A stretch of 64,000 nucleotides of DNA. Source: Bacteroidota bacterium. Its GTDB lineage: Bacteria > Bacteroidota > Bacteroidia > AKYH767-A > OLB10. Below, in pieces: positions 23,801 to 34,950 of the stretch (positions within the stretch are counted from its first letter, which is position 1; every line of letters starts with the position of its first letter). Under the pieces are notes generated by a model, which was not told the origin of the DNA, ran no database searches, and saw nothing but the letters and a program-made list of their open reading frames with translations. Where the stretch lies: positions 62,001 through 126,000 of the forward strand of contig JADJOA010000002.1 in assembly GCA_016714005.1 (NCBI GenBank). The letters run 5' to 3'. Made by a program: the position numbers and the translations under genes.

Positions 23801-26004
23801 GCTGCCGGAACATATACAGTTTCAATAACAGATGCTAACGGATGCACTTTAACAAGTGCAGCAACCATTACGCAACCGCAGGCAGCATTATCAGGAAACA
23901 TTACACAAACTGCACCCATACTTTGTCATGGTGGTAACGATGCATCAATAGACTTAGTGGTAACTGGTGGTACATCACCTTACTCATACAACTGGAGCAA
24001 TGGCGAAACAACAGAAGACCTTTCAAATATTCCGGCAGGAACATACAACGTTACAATTACAGACCAGAACGGATGTACGTTCAGCGCTTCAGTTACCATC
24101 ACACAACCTTCCGGTAGCTTAACCCCAACTATTTCTTCAACAGGAAATGTGGGATGTTATGGAAACAGTACCGGATCAGTAACTTTAACTATAACAGGAG
24201 GAACACAGCCATATCAGTTTATTTGGAACAACGGTGCAACCACACAAAGCTTAAGCAACGTAGCTGCGGGTAGTTATACCGTAACAGTTACTGATGCAAA
24301 CGGATGTACCAACACAGCAACAGCTAATGTGCAACAACCGAGCGGAGCATTATCAGCATCGCCAAGTTTTAATACCGTTAATTGCGATACATTAAATTCT
24401 GTTGACATTATTTCTAATCCTTTTGGCGGATCTCCCCATACAATTTTAGCTGGAGCACCGGTAACACATCACAAAATTTATTAAACGTTGGTGCAGGAAC
24501 TTACTCAGTAACCATTACCGATGCCAACGGATGTACGTTTGCTACAAGCGTAAATGTAGTTGGTCCTACACAATTATTTGCAGTGACTTCTTCAACAACC
24601 AATGCAGGCTGTAATGGAATGCAAACAGGTTCGGTAACCTTAACTGCAACAGGTGGAATAGCTCCATACACTTATGTGTGGAGTAATGGCGCAACCACAT
24701 CATCAATACAAAATGTTCCAGCAGGAACATACACTGCAACTGTAACAGATAATTATGGATGTACGCGAGTGGTAACATCAACTGTTAACCAGCCTGCCCA
24801 GGCAATGAATGCAACGCTTACACCTAATAATGTAGCTTGTTATAACGATAGCAGTGGTGTGATAACTCTTGTGGTAAATGGCGGTACTGCTCCGTACACT
24901 TTCTTATGGAACAACGGTGCCACTACACAAAATGCAACAGGTATTGCAATAGGAACTTACACTGTAACTGTTACAGATGCCAATGGTTGTACATGGGATA
25001 GCAGCGCTTCTATCACGCAGCCTGCATCCGCACTTACCGTAAAAGGTTATGAAACAAATTCAAATTGTTTAAATCAGGTGCCCGGTGCAGTTGACATTAA
25101 TATAACAGGCGGTACGCCTCCATTCACTTACTTGTGGAGTAATGGTGCAACCACACAAAACGTTGCAGGATTAGGCGCAGGAACATATACCGTAACTGTA
25201 ACCGATGCCAATGGCTGTCAGTTCTTTTTATCAAAAACAGTTATTGATGAATCAAATTTAACAATGAGTGCTGCCGGGCCAACAGAGTTTTGTATGGGTG
25301 GTATTGCCAACCTGCAAACACAAAATGTTGCCAACGGAGTTTATCAGTGGTATCATAACAACAATGTATTAACAGGGGCAAATCAAAATGTATATGCAAC
25401 TCCGGTAGCCGGTACTTATTATGTTTCGGTAACTAATCAGTGCGGAACATTTAACTCTAATCCTGTTGAAGTAAAAGTTTACCAGGTAGGAACCATATCA
25501 GTAAGTGCAAACCAAATGATATGCCCTGCATTGGGTGAATTTGCCACCTTGAGTGCGTATGGTGGTTCATCATATAAATGGACACCGGGATTTGGATTGA
25601 GCGATTCTACCATTGCAAATCCTGTGGCCACGCCTGCTGCCACAACTACGTATCAGGTTACCGTAACAAGTACAGAAGGTTGCTCGGCATCGGCAGAAGT
25701 TACTATAAATGTAGTATGTGACACACTGTTTGTCCCCACCGGATTTTCTCCTGATGGTAATGCAATGAACGATACGTATGTGATTGACGGGTTAAGCAAA
25801 TACCCAGGGAACAAAATTTATGTCTACAACCGTTGGGGCAATTTGGTTTATAAGAAAAAGGATTACGACAACACATGGGATGGTACGTCTAACGTATCGG
25901 GTATATACTTAGGAAAACAATTACCTAATGGTACCTACTTCTTTATACTTGACCTTAACAATGGTTCTAAACCAATGCAGGGATATATCACACTTAAAAA
26001 ATAA
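14821..26004 (+). CDS. Giant SprB-like adhesin with about 40 SprB repeats and type B (CHU_C) T9SS tail
   Basis: About 3,730 residues. An export signal (LCLLTILTVATTVLSS...QATHA) is followed by a cysteine-rich N-terminal domain (ADLTYRCLGGLQYEIEATFY) seen at the start of many Bacteroidota adhesins. Then come about 40 SprB-type repeats, two Ig-like segments (about residues 3480-3640) and a CHU_C sorting domain (VPTGFSPDGNAMNDTYVIDG, IYVYNRWGNLVYKK, LPNGTYFFILDL). SprB of Flavobacterium johnsoniae is the mobile surface adhesin of gliding; whether this cell glides is not shown here. Five single-base losses (near 15904, 16622, 22650, 23658 and 24437) break the frame; each restores a repeat consensus when corrected, e.g. 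TLTFC to TLTFCWTPTSAD. I start at ATG 14821; GTG 14803 is also in frame. PorP/SprF follows after 25 bases. Confidence 0.92.
16041..25220 (+). repeat. Tandem SprB repeat block, about 40 units of about 230 bp
   Basis: Coding tandem repeats, mean unit about 77 codons. Consensus features in order: VNCFGNNTGAIDLTVTGGT, SPYTYxWSNGATTQDLTNI, AGTYTVTVTDANGCT, then ITQPxAAL. Forty WSNG-type segments can be counted, including degenerate ones (YSWNTTP, NWDNG, WNTG, WNNG). Almost every unit has two Cys, one after VN/VS near the start and one in ANGC, which could form one disulfide per unit. Late units use TTEDI or TSEDL in place of TTQNL, so the copies are diverged rather than identical. Confidence 0.93.
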
Positions 26005-26029
26005 CATCAGCAAATAAACAAACGCAGAT

Positions 26030-26962
26030 ATGAATCAATTAAAAAGAATAATACTTATGGCTGCACTTGTTGCGGCTTGCAGCACGGCTCATGCACAGTA
26101 CGACCCGTTATTTACGCAATACATGTTTAACGAAATGTTTATTAACCCGGCTTATGCAGGCTCACGTGAAGCTATTTCGTCAACAGCGCTGTATCGCGAC
26201 CAATGGGCTGGCATTGATGGCGCGCCAAAAACGCAAACGCTTGCAATACATGGCCCAGTTCGCAACAAAAAAATGGGGTTGGGATTTTCTGTGATGAATG
26301 AATCAATTGGCATTGAAAAGAAAGTAGGTGTGTTTGGTACGTATGCTTACCGAATTCAAACGAGTGATGAAGGTCATCTTTCATTCGGATTAAATGCGGG
26401 CATTATTAACCTTCGTCAAAACTTTTTAGAAGTTATAGAACACGATCCGGGCGATCCGCAGTTTAGCGAAAATGCCCAATCGGTTGTGCCCAATGCAGGA
26501 TTTGGAATTTACTACAACACCAAAAAAATGTATGCCGGACTTTCTATTCCGCGCTTGATAGATAATTATTTAGATGTGGAGAATGGTTTGAACTTTGAAA
26601 ACAAATTTGATTCAAAAAATTTCCACTACTTCCTAACAGGTGGTTATGTGTTTGATTTAAGCAGCACCGTAAAACTGAAACCTATGACCATGATAAAAGC
26701 ATCGGAAGGTGCGCCTATGCAAATGGATTTTTCTGTTGCTGCACAGTTCAAAGAAATTTTCTGGATAGGAACAACAGTACGTTCAGGTGACGCAATTGCC
26801 CTATTCACGCAAATAAACATTACCAAACAATTGCGTCTTGGTTATTCGTTTGATTACACACTTACCAAACTGAACGACTATGGACATGGTTCGCACGAAA
26901 TTACTTTGGGGTATGATATTCCTTTGCAAAAAACAGGTGTGCTAAGCCCACGCTATTTCTAA
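26030..26962 (+). CDS. PorP/SprF-family T9SS outer-membrane protein
   Basis: 310 residues, unbroken. Signal peptide (LMAALVAACSTAHAQ) then the family hallmark YDPLFTQYMFNEMFINPAYAGS, RDQWAGIDGAPKTQ and KKMGLGFSVMNESIG, followed by antiparallel strands of a small barrel ending EITLGYDIPL. PorP/SprF-like proteins are needed for secretion or anchoring of type B (CHU_C) cargo such as SprB, and the gene usually adjoins its cargo. Here it follows the adhesin by 25 bases and precedes the PorE-like gene by 22, so the three form one module. Confidence 0.93.
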   Translation: MNQLKRIILMAALVAACSTAHAQYDPLFTQYMFNEMFINPAYAGSREAISSTALYRDQWAGIDGAPKTQTLAIHGPVRNKKMGLGFSVMNESIGIEKKVGVFGTYAYRIQTSDEGHLSFGLNAGIINLRQNFLEVIEHDPGDPQFSENAQSVVPNAGFGIYYNTKKMYAGLSIPRLIDNYLDVENGLNFENKFDSKNFHYFLTGGYVFDLSSTVKLKPMTMIKASEGAPMQMDFSVAAQFKEIFWIGTTVRSGDAIALFTQINITKQLRLGYSFDYTLTKLNDYGHGSHEITLGYDIPLQKTGVLSPRYF

Positions 26963-26984
26963 TAAAACTTAAAACGCTATTGAT

Positions 26985-29144
26985 ATGAAGAAACTCTTTT
27001 TAAAAATTGCATTTTTCGCTATAGCCTTTTGTGCTATGGGAAACATTGTACTTGCACAAAGCGATGATTTAATACTTGCAAACAAACTGTACGAAAAATT
27101 CAGTTACAGCAAAGCCATAGCACTGTGAAAAAGTGATTGAAAAAAATCAACCTTGCAGGTAGAACGCTTAGCCGATTGCTACCGTAGAATTAACGATTAC
27201 CGCAATGCAGAGAAGTGGTACGAGAAAGTAGTTGCCGATACCACATGCGGCACTCAACAACATTTATTGTATGCACAGGTTCTGATGAGTCTTGGTAAAA
27301 CAGAGAAAGCACGCAAGCACATGCAAACGTATCTTTCAAACAACCCAGGCGATTCACGTGCAAATTCCGCTATTGCTTCTATTGATATTATGGATAGCAT
27401 AAGCAAGGATAAAAAACTGTGGACAGTAAGAAAAAATTACATCGCTAAGTTCTCCAAATTCAGATATAACTCCTGCAGTTTACAAAAACGGTATTGTGTT
27501 TTCATCGGCACGAGAAGAGGGTGGTGGAAAACCAGGGCATTAACCGGGAAGCCTTACCATAAATTATTTTATTCAGAAGGAAAGCAAACAGAATTTGGTG
27601 CACCTATGCCATTTGCTACGGAAATTGCGTCTAAATTCAATGACGGACCTGTAGCGTTTAATGCCGATGCCAGCGAAATGTTTATTACACGTAACAATAT
27701 TGAAGACGGTAAAGTGAAAATGGATCAGAACCGTGTGGTTCGTTTAAAATTATTTTCAACTCAACAAGCAAATGGTAAATGGAGCGAACTGAAAAGTTTT
27801 CAATACAACAGTGAAACACATAGTTGCGCACATCCCTTTTTATCTTCTGATGGCAAAAAACTTTTTTTCGCAAGTGATATGCCCGGAGGTTTTGGCGGTA
27901 TGGATATTTGGTTTTGTAACAAAACAGAAAACGGATGGGACACACCAAAAAATTTAGGTGCATCCATCAACACGCGCGGCACTGAAATATTTCCATCTCT
28001 TGATGACAAAGGAAATTTGATGTATTCATCTAACGGAATGGGAGGCTTAGGGGGCCTGGATATTTTTACTGCGAATGCATCGGGTGATGGCAGCTTTGCA
28101 ACACCACAAAATGCTGGCGCACCTATGAACAGCAGTTACGATGATTTTGGCGCTGTGTATGACAAGAAAAATTTATGCGGATACTTTGCATCTAACCGCG
28201 ACAGCAAAAATGAAAACGATGATTTGTACATGTACAAACGTACTTGTGTAAATCTTGACGGATTAGTTTATGATAAAGCAACCGGTGAGCCAATAAGCAT
28301 GGCTGATGTAAAAATTGTAGAAGCCGGTACCGATAAAGATGTGGTTAAAACAGATGCCAACGGAAAGTTCAGTTATTGCCTTGCAGTTGGGAAAAGCTAT
28401 GAATTAATTTCAACCAAAGAAGCTTACAAACCGGCAAAGGCTCAAATAAATAATGTGGGTGACGAAGATCTTGAAACAAAAATACCAATGGAGAAAACAC
28501 CCATGTTTGCCATTGAAGGAAGAGTTTATTTAGAGGAAGACAAAAGTTCTATTGTGGGCATACCGGTGTATTGCGAAAATTTAATTACCAAAGAAAAACG
28601 CGAAATGCTGAGTGATGCACAAGGCATGTATCATTTTGATTTAGATGCTGAAACCGATTACCGCATTACCTGCTCAAAAGAAAAATGTGCCGACAATAAT
28701 TTTGTAAAAACTACCAGAGGTTTAAAAGTATCAGCAGTAATACGTGCCGATATTGGTTTTTTCTGCGAAGGCGACATTATTAAAATTGACAACATTTACT
28801 ACGACCTTGCCAAATGGAACATACGACCCGATGCGGCAAAAGAATTGGATAAATTGGTTACCATACTCAAAAAATATCCAAACATGAACATTGAATTGGG
28901 CTCCCATACCGATTGCCGTGCCAGTGCAAAATACAACATGGACTTATCGCAAAAGCGTGCTAAAAGTGCCGTAGAATACGTAGACAAAAATGGCATTGAA
29001 GGCAAACGCCTTACCTACAAAGGTTATGGCGAAAGCGAATTGGTTAACAAATGCGAATGCGAAGGCGACAAGAAAGTGCCATGCTCTGAAGAAGAACACC
29101 AGCAAAACCGCAGAACAGAATTTAAGATTATATCTATAAAATAA
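26985..29144 (+). CDS. PorE-like protein: TPR, beta-propeller, CRD and OmpA domains
   Basis: About 719 residues. After a signal peptide (FAIAFCAMGNIVLAQ) come TPR-like helices (LADCYRRINDYRNAEKWYEK), a PD40-type propeller (SDITPAVYKNGIVFSSARE; FLSSDGKKLFFASDMPGGFG; NLGASINTRGTEIFPSLDDKG), a carboxypeptidase-regulatory-like domain (VYDKATGEPISMADVKI) and an OmpA-type peptidoglycan-binding domain (IELGSHTDCRAS, MDLSQKRAKSAVEYV, NRRTEFKI), keeping the Asp and Arg that bind diaminopimelate. This is the domain order of PorE, which links the PorP/PorK/PorN ring of the T9SS to the cell wall. Frame breaks near 27125 and 27150 and a compensating pair near 27440 and 27525 are corrected here. A terminator follows. 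Confidence 0.88.
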
Positions 29145-29167
29145 AACGGTTGGTTGTTAATGTAACT

Positions 29168-29200
29168 GCTGCAAGAGAAGTTTTCTTGCAGCGGTTTTTT
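29168..29200 (+). terminator. Rho-independent terminator after the SprB/PorP/PorE module
   Basis: Perfect 9-bp stem GCTGCAAGA (29168-29176) with TCTTGCAGC (29184-29192), 7-base loop, then GG and a T-tract at 29195-29200 that continues as ATTTTT. Confidence 0.88.
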
Positions 29201-29223
29201 ATTTTTAGCCCTTCAATTTTTTT

Positions 29224-30364
29224 GTGCCTAAAAAAAAAATAATCATTTCTGTTATCAGCGATTTGGCAACTGACCAGCGCGTGCATCGTTCTGCGCTTAC
29301 GTTGCATGAAATGGGCTATGATGTTTCATTAGTTGGCAGAAAGCTGCGTAAAAGTTTAGCATTAGACGAAAGACCGTATAAAACTATAAGGCTTAATTTG
29401 CTTTTCGAAAAAGGTGTTTTCATGTATGCTGAGTGGCACGTCAGGTTATTTTTTTATCTATTACTTAACAAATGTTGTTTGCTTTGCAAATGATTTAGAC
29501 ACGCTACTGCCTAATTACCTTGCTTCCAAAATTTACCGGTTGCCATTAATTTACGATAGCCACGAATATTTTACCGAAGTGCCGGAATTGCAAAACAATC
29601 CTTTCAGAAAAAAAATATGGAAACGTGTGGAGCAATATATCTTTCCAAGATTAAAACACACCATTACTATTAATGATTCTATTGCCGGTTTGTTTTATAA
29701 AGACTACGGCAAAAAACCTTTGGTGGTACGAAATGTGCCGCTTGCAAATAATTTTAATCTTGTAAACAACATAGCATCCTTCAAAACAGAAAACGAAATT
29801 CCAGAAGACAAGAAAATAATAATTATACAGGGCGCAGGCATAAACATACAGCGCGGTGCCGAAGAAGCAGTTGAAGCTATGAAGCATTTGCCCGATTGTG
29901 TGCTGTTAGTTATCGGAAGTGGCGATGTATATAACACGTTGTTAAAACTAAGTGCTGAGCACAATGTTGGTGAGAGAATTGTTTTTATATCGCGCTTACC
30001 ATATGCTGATTTAATGGAATTTACCCAAATTGCACATGTGGGTTTAACGCTCGATAAAAATACCAACATTAATTACCGTTACAGTTTACCCAACAAACTT
30101 TTTGATTACATACAGGCAGGCATCCCTGTTATTGCAAGTGATTTGCCTGAAGTATCTACCATTGTAAAAAAATATGATATTGGTGTGGTGATAAACGAAG
30201 TAACACCATCAGCTATTGCCAATGCAATAAGAAACCTTTTCAGAAATGCTGAAGCGTATCAAACACTTAAAAACAACCAGAGCAGCTGCGACCAGAATTA
30301 AACTGGGACATAGAAAGAAAAAAAGTTAGAAGACTTAATCCGTACTATTTTTGCAAAAGCGTGA
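29224..30364 (+). CDS. Glycosyltransferase (GT4-like), GTG start
   Basis: About 379 residues, GT-B fold. N-terminal domain: IIISVISDLATDQRVHRSA, GYDVSLVGRK, LPLIYDSHEYFTEVPEL. C-terminal donor-binding domain: GSGDVYNTLLKLS, SLPNKLFDYIQAGIPVIAS, typical of GT4-family enzymes that transfer sugars from nucleotide donors. It begins GTG CCT AAA at 29224. Indels near 29483 and about 30280-30330 break it; corrected, it ends PELNWDIERKKLEDLIRTIF with TGA at 30362-30364, overlapping the GTG of the next gene (GTGA). Translational coupling with that glycosyltransferase is likely. The acceptor is unknown, probably a surface glycan. Confidence 0.85.
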
Positions 30365-31488
30365 AACACTCCGGTAAGCATTTACATATAGTAAGTTTTG
30401 ATGTGCCATTTCCTGCCAATTATGGTGGTGTAATTGATGTTTACTATAAAGTAAAAGCACTTGCAGAAAGAGGTATTAAAATTCACTTGCATTGTTTCCA
30501 GTATGGCAGAACAAAAAGTGACAGGTTAAAAGAGCTATGCCATGAAGTGCATTATTACAATAGAGATGTTTCCAAATCGCAGCTATTTAAAAGTATACCT
30601 TATATTATTACATCGCGCAGTGATGAGCAGCTTTTAAAAAATTTGCAAAAGGATAAATACCCTATTTTGTTTGAAGGGCTGCACACCACCTTTTTCTTAA
30701 ACGAAGGAAAGTTAGATGGCAGAAAAACTATTGTTCGCACCCATAACATGGAGCATGATTACTACAACAGTCTTGCACGCGTAGAAACAAATATTTTTAA
30801 AAAGTATTATTTCCTCAACGAAGCATCTAAGCTACAGCAATATGAATCGGTGTTAACCAAGGCTACCTACATTGCAGCCATATCACCAAATGATTCATCG
30901 TACCTCAATTCCAAATACAAAAAAGCAAAATACATTCCTGCATTTCATTCAAACGAAAAAGTAAACTCAACAACAGGAAGAGGGCAGTTTGCTTTTTACC
31001 ATGGGAACCTTGCTATTGGGGAGAATAATGAGGCTGCATTTTTTTTAGTGAATGAAGTTTTTAGACAATTACCGGTAACACTCATTATTGCCGGCAGTAA
31101 GCCCGCTGTAGAGTTACGCAATGCTGTTCAAAGAAGAAGCAACATTACATTACTAAGCGACCTAACCACAAAACAAATTCACCAACTTATTGCCGATGCA
31201 CACATTAATGTGTTACCAACATTTCAGCCAACGGGAATCAAACTCAAATTACTTTCTGCATTATATAACGGAAAATTTTGTTTGGTTAATACACCAATGG
31301 TTGCCAATACAGGTTTAGAACAATTGTGTGTAGTTAAGGATACTGCCTCGTCCTTAAAAGAACAATGTTTGCACCTAATGAAAAATGATTTTAATGAGTT
31401 TGATTTAGCATTGAGAAAAGATATACTTGAAGAAAATTTCAGCAATACAAGAAATGTTGAGAAATTGATAAGTCTTGTTTTTAGTTAA
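30361..31488 (+). CDS. Glycosyltransferase (GT-B fold), GTG start
   Basis: 375 residues, unbroken. N-terminal part: HIVSFDVPFPANYGGVID, FEGLHTTFFL, TIVRTHNMEHDYYNSLA; C-terminal part: FAFYHGNLAIGENNEAAFFL, VTLIIAGSKPAVELRNAV, VLPTFQPTGIKLKLLSALYN, the equivalent of the donor-sugar site. It shares a GTGA overlap with the preceding glycosyltransferase, so the two probably act in the same pathway. The SGNH hydrolase gene ends convergently 14 bases away. Product unknown. Confidence 0.85.
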   Translation: MKHSGKHLHIVSFDVPFPANYGGVIDVYYKVKALAERGIKIHLHCFQYGRTKSDRLKELCHEVHYYNRDVSKSQLFKSIPYIITSRSDEQLLKNLQKDKYPILFEGLHTTFFLNEGKLDGRKTIVRTHNMEHDYYNSLARVETNIFKKYYFLNEASKLQQYESVLTKATYIAAISPNDSSYLNSKYKKAKYIPAFHSNEKVNSTTGRGQFAFYHGNLAIGENNEAAFFLVNEVFRQLPVTLIIAGSKPAVELRNAVQRRSNITLLSDLTTKQIHQLIADAHINVLPTFQPTGIKLKLLSALYNGKFCLVNTPMVANTGLEQLCVVKDTASSLKEQCLHLMKNDFNEFDLALRKDILEENFSNTRNVEKLISLVFS

Positions 31489-31501
31489 ACTATAAGTATT
31501 G

Positions 31502-32531
31502 CTACCAATAAGCTATCTTATAAATATATTCTTGAAATTGTTGCGCTACCACTTCATGCCCATTTTTATTGAAGTGAATATCCTTAGGAAAAAAAAGTAA
31601 TGAGGTTTGACTTTTTATTTCAAATGCTTGCACAAGATCAATGTAATGGTAATTCATTTCTACAGCATAAGATTTAACGCTGTTTGCAAAGTCGGTTGAA
31701 TCGTGCGGGATGTGGTTTATCAATTTATACTTAGATGGAACCGCAGATAAAACAAGCTGCGTGCCGCGAAGTGCAAGAACAGAATCGGTTTGCTGAATGA
31801 GTTTTTTGGTGAGTGTGGAAAGTACTGGGCTTTCTTCAATAAATCCGCCTACTGTTTTTTCTTCAGGTTTATTCCTATGATCCTTCCAGTAAACAAAACG
31901 TATGTAATATTTTCTAATCAACCTTAACAAATAAGATTTGCGTGCAAACTGCGCCAATCTGCTATTTTCCTCGCCACTAATGGCAACCACATTTCCCGCT
32001 GCATCTTTATTTGCCTTTGCGTAATAAACAGAATCATCTCGCACATCATTACTATACAATAGCATGATTGCATAATTGAACTTTTGATTTTTTAAAGAAT
32101 TTATCGCTTGCAAATAATAAAAAACGGGGCTGTACTCCCCTACTCCATAATTGAAAAATGCAGCGGTGTCTGCAAATCTTTTTTGAAGTAATCCGGTAAA
32201 CGATTCGGAGAAACTAACCTGGACAGCTTCGGTAAAAGAATCGCCAAGCAATGCAATTTTTAGTTTAGCTTTTGTAGTATCAAAACGTTGGTTTTACATC
32301 AGGGTTTGTTACTCTTCCTTCGCTATCGTAACTGATAACAATATCAGAATACTCGCTTGCAGCCGGATTATCATTTATAAAAGTATAATTCTTTTTGTGT
32401 GCGTGATGAAGGATTTTATCGGGAACAAATGCTGCACTGTCGAAACCAATTCCGGTTGCACGTAAAACAATTTCAAAACATAAAAGCAAAAGCAGCAATA
32501 CTGCAAAATTAATGAGTAGTGCTTTCCACAT
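31502..32531 (-). CDS. SGNH/GDSL hydrolase, membrane anchored
   Basis: About 342 residues. One N-terminal membrane segment (LLINFAVLLLLLLCFEIVL) is followed by an extracytoplasmic SGNH domain: block I IALLGDSFTEAV with the catalytic Ser, Gly in FNYGVGEYSP, Asn in LLYSNDVRDDS, and the Asp-His pair in FPKDIHFNKNGHEVV. SGNH enzymes of this type often add or remove O-acetyl groups on polysaccharides. One extra T near 32280 splits the frame (NPDVKPTF in one frame, DTTKAKLKIALLGDSF in the other). The subtilisin-like gene stops 9 bases upstream of its start, so they are probably cotranscribed. Confidence 0.85.
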
Positions 32532-32540
32532 TAAAACCTT

Positions 32541-34212
32541 TTATTGTCTGATAATTTTTTCGGTGAAAACATCATCAGGTGTATTTACCTGTAAAAAATA
32601 AATTCCTTTTGCAAGAGATTTATTGATGGTAACAACATTATTTCTTCGTGGAGCTACAAACTTATCATCTTTAAAAATTATTTTTCCGCTTACATCAAAC
32701 AACGAAATATTAATTTCCTTACCTGTAACATCGGCATAATAATTAAAGTTTATTTCATTGCTGTAAACAGGATTAGGAAAAACATCAACCCTATCTCCTT
32801 TACCAATAAAGCCTGCATTAACATTAAGCAAAATACTGCATGCGTTTAAAAAATCAGGAATGCCATATCCTTTTAATGAATCGGGAGAAGAGAATTGAGA
32901 AGCACTTTGTTTGATGGCATTAATAATTTGCATGTTGGTAGCCTGCGGATTGCACTGCCATAAACATGCAACCATACCTGCTATAACGGGGCATGCAAAA
33001 GAAGTTCCGTTACCGGGAAAAGTTCCACCATTGCCAATATCGGCAACATAACATCCGGCACCTTGTGCAGCCACCGTTGGTTTTACTTGCCCATCGCTAC
33101 TGGGTCCGGTGCTGCTAAATCCGGCATAATTTCCTGCATCATCCACAGCTCCTACGCATATAATGCTATCAGCATCGCTGGGTGCTGTAATATATTGCCA
33201 TGATCCTCCACCCTGGTTGCCTGCAGCATTTACCACCACCATGCCTGTTGACGCAGCAATGTCTGCAGCAATAGAAGATGGCGCAGTGTTACCATCCATA
33301 TCGGCATAAGTGTGGTTCATAGCAGGGTCATCAAATTCGCTGTAGCCCAGTGATGATGAAATTACATCAGCACCAACGCTGTCGGCATACTCAGCAGCTT
33401 CAGCCCAGTTGTATTCTTCAATAATATTTTCGGTGGGAGCATCTTCACTCCTCAATAAATAATAGCTGGCATGCGGAGCAGTGCCTACCATAACTCCCGG
33501 CAGGTTTGCACCCATAATTGAAAAACAATGCGAACCATGAGTATTATCGTCATATACATTTTGCATTGTCCGAAACACAATCCCAAGTGGCAATAATTTT
33601 ATTAGAGGCGCGTAATGAGTCAAACACATTCATGTTATCGGCATTAAAAAAACCTGCATCAATAACAGCTATTACCATACCGTTGCCGGTAGAGCCTGCA
33701 TCGTGCAATAAAACACCATTTACCATTTGTATTTGGTTAAGTGCATCGGCATAATTAAAAGATGAGGTGCGTTGCTGCACAAGTTGATTGGGTTTTTCTT
33801 TCGGCAAAGTTTTTTCCAATTCAAATTTATCATTTACACTTCCTCCGCCAGTAGTGCGTGCAACGTTACTTACCGATTGAACAAATGAAAACCCTTGAAT
33901 TGTTGAGATTACAGTTGGGTTGCTGGTTTGAATTGTAACTGTGTTTAACCACTTGCTGTGCCAAAGGATAGTGGCACCTGCACCCGAAATTTGGCTTACA
34001 TAATTAGGATTAACCGGCAAATCGGTAGTTGTGATAGCTATGCCCTGATTGGTTCTTCGCTGAATGGCACGAGGGGATAAATAAGCAGATGGATTACCAA
34101 TTGTAAACGGTGTGCCGTTTTTATCGGTGAGCTTAACGACATATTTGTCCTGAGCAAAAACTAAATTGCTGAAGGCTGTTATTAAACTTAATGCAAGTAA
34201 ATATTTTTTCAT
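32541..34212 (-). CDS. Subtilisin-like S8 serine peptidase with type A T9SS tail
   Basis: About 556 residues. Signal peptide (YLLALSLITAFSNLVFAQ), prodomain with LSPRAIQRRTNQGIAI, then the catalytic triad: Asp in MVIAVIDAGF, His in THGSHCFSIM, Ser in NGTSFACPVIAGMVA, with oxyanion Asn in VVVNAAGNQGGG. The C-terminal 80 residues are a type A sorting domain (VDVFPNPVYSNEI, ISLFDVSGKIIF, LAKGIYFLQV). An indel near 33575-33600 separates the Asp-bearing half from the His/Ser half. The lipoprotein gene ends 13 bases upstream. Substrate and surface role unknown. Confidence 0.9.
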
Positions 34213-34225
34213 TTGAAAAGAGAAT

Positions 34226-34911
34226 TTAATTATGGTAAATTAATTTTTCGGTGTAGAGTGATTGATATGTTGTGTCGTTGGGGTTATTTGTATTAACCTC
34301 GTAAATGAAATTTTGTTTTTGAATTAACCCAACATTGGTTGCATATTTTTCGAAATCGTAAGCCCCGGAGTTAAACAGTTGCTCTTCTTTTTGGGTAACC
34401 ATTAGTGTTGAATCAAAACTCAGGTTATTTAAAGTTGCAGGCTGATTTGTATATGTGTAATAATAATCTTGGGCAGAGTTGGAATTAGGGTTAAGTATGT
34501 TTCCATTCCATTCGGCATTTGGCTCAATCGGAAAGACAAGTTTTACATACGGAATGTTGTCTTCTCTTTTTTCAGCATTGGTTGATGTAAGGTTGGCAGT
34601 CCAGACTTTGTAAATTATCCATGGATCGTTAGGTGTGTTGCGTACATATCTTTCGAGTCTGAGTGTAGGGCGGTTTGAGTTATCGTTGTAAACAGATTCA
34701 ACTCTTTCGAGCAATTGGTAGGTTGAATCGGCAGGTGTGGTTATTAACGCGTCTTTATATCTTACTCTTACTTCGTAAATTAAAGTATCACCGGGTTGTT
34801 GCGGAAAATAATTGTAACCAAGATAAACATCATCAGATACGGTGTTGTCTTTTTACATCCACTTATAATTGCAATAGCTAATAAAACTGTAAAGTTTTTA
34901 TTGATTGGCAT
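34226..34911 (-). CDS. Putative lipoprotein of unknown function
   Basis: About 228 residues. The start ATG 34911 gives NFTVLLAIAIISGCKK, a lipoprotein signal with Cys at about residue 20. One indel near 34855 joins it to NTVSDDVYLGYNYFPQQPGD, then LIYEVRVRYKDALITTPADS. The rest is beta-rich with no recognised motif (YVRNTPNDPWIIYKVW, LVFPIEPNAEWNGN). It lies directly before the S8 peptidase, also an exported protein, in what looks like one operon. I do not recognise the family. Confidence 0.7.
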
Positions 34912-34950
34912 GGAGGTAAAATTATAAAAATGATTTGTTTAAACCTCTGT

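Noticed and set aside
16041..25220. Regular repeat block resembling a CRISPR array in spacing
   Set aside because: Units are about 230 bp, protein-coding throughout, and encode SprB repeats; there are no short identical repeats with unrelated spacers and no cas genes.
14821..26004. Programmed frameshifting in the giant adhesin
   Set aside because: The breaks lie at unrelated sites without slippery heptamers, all are single-base losses, and similar breaks occur across the whole window.
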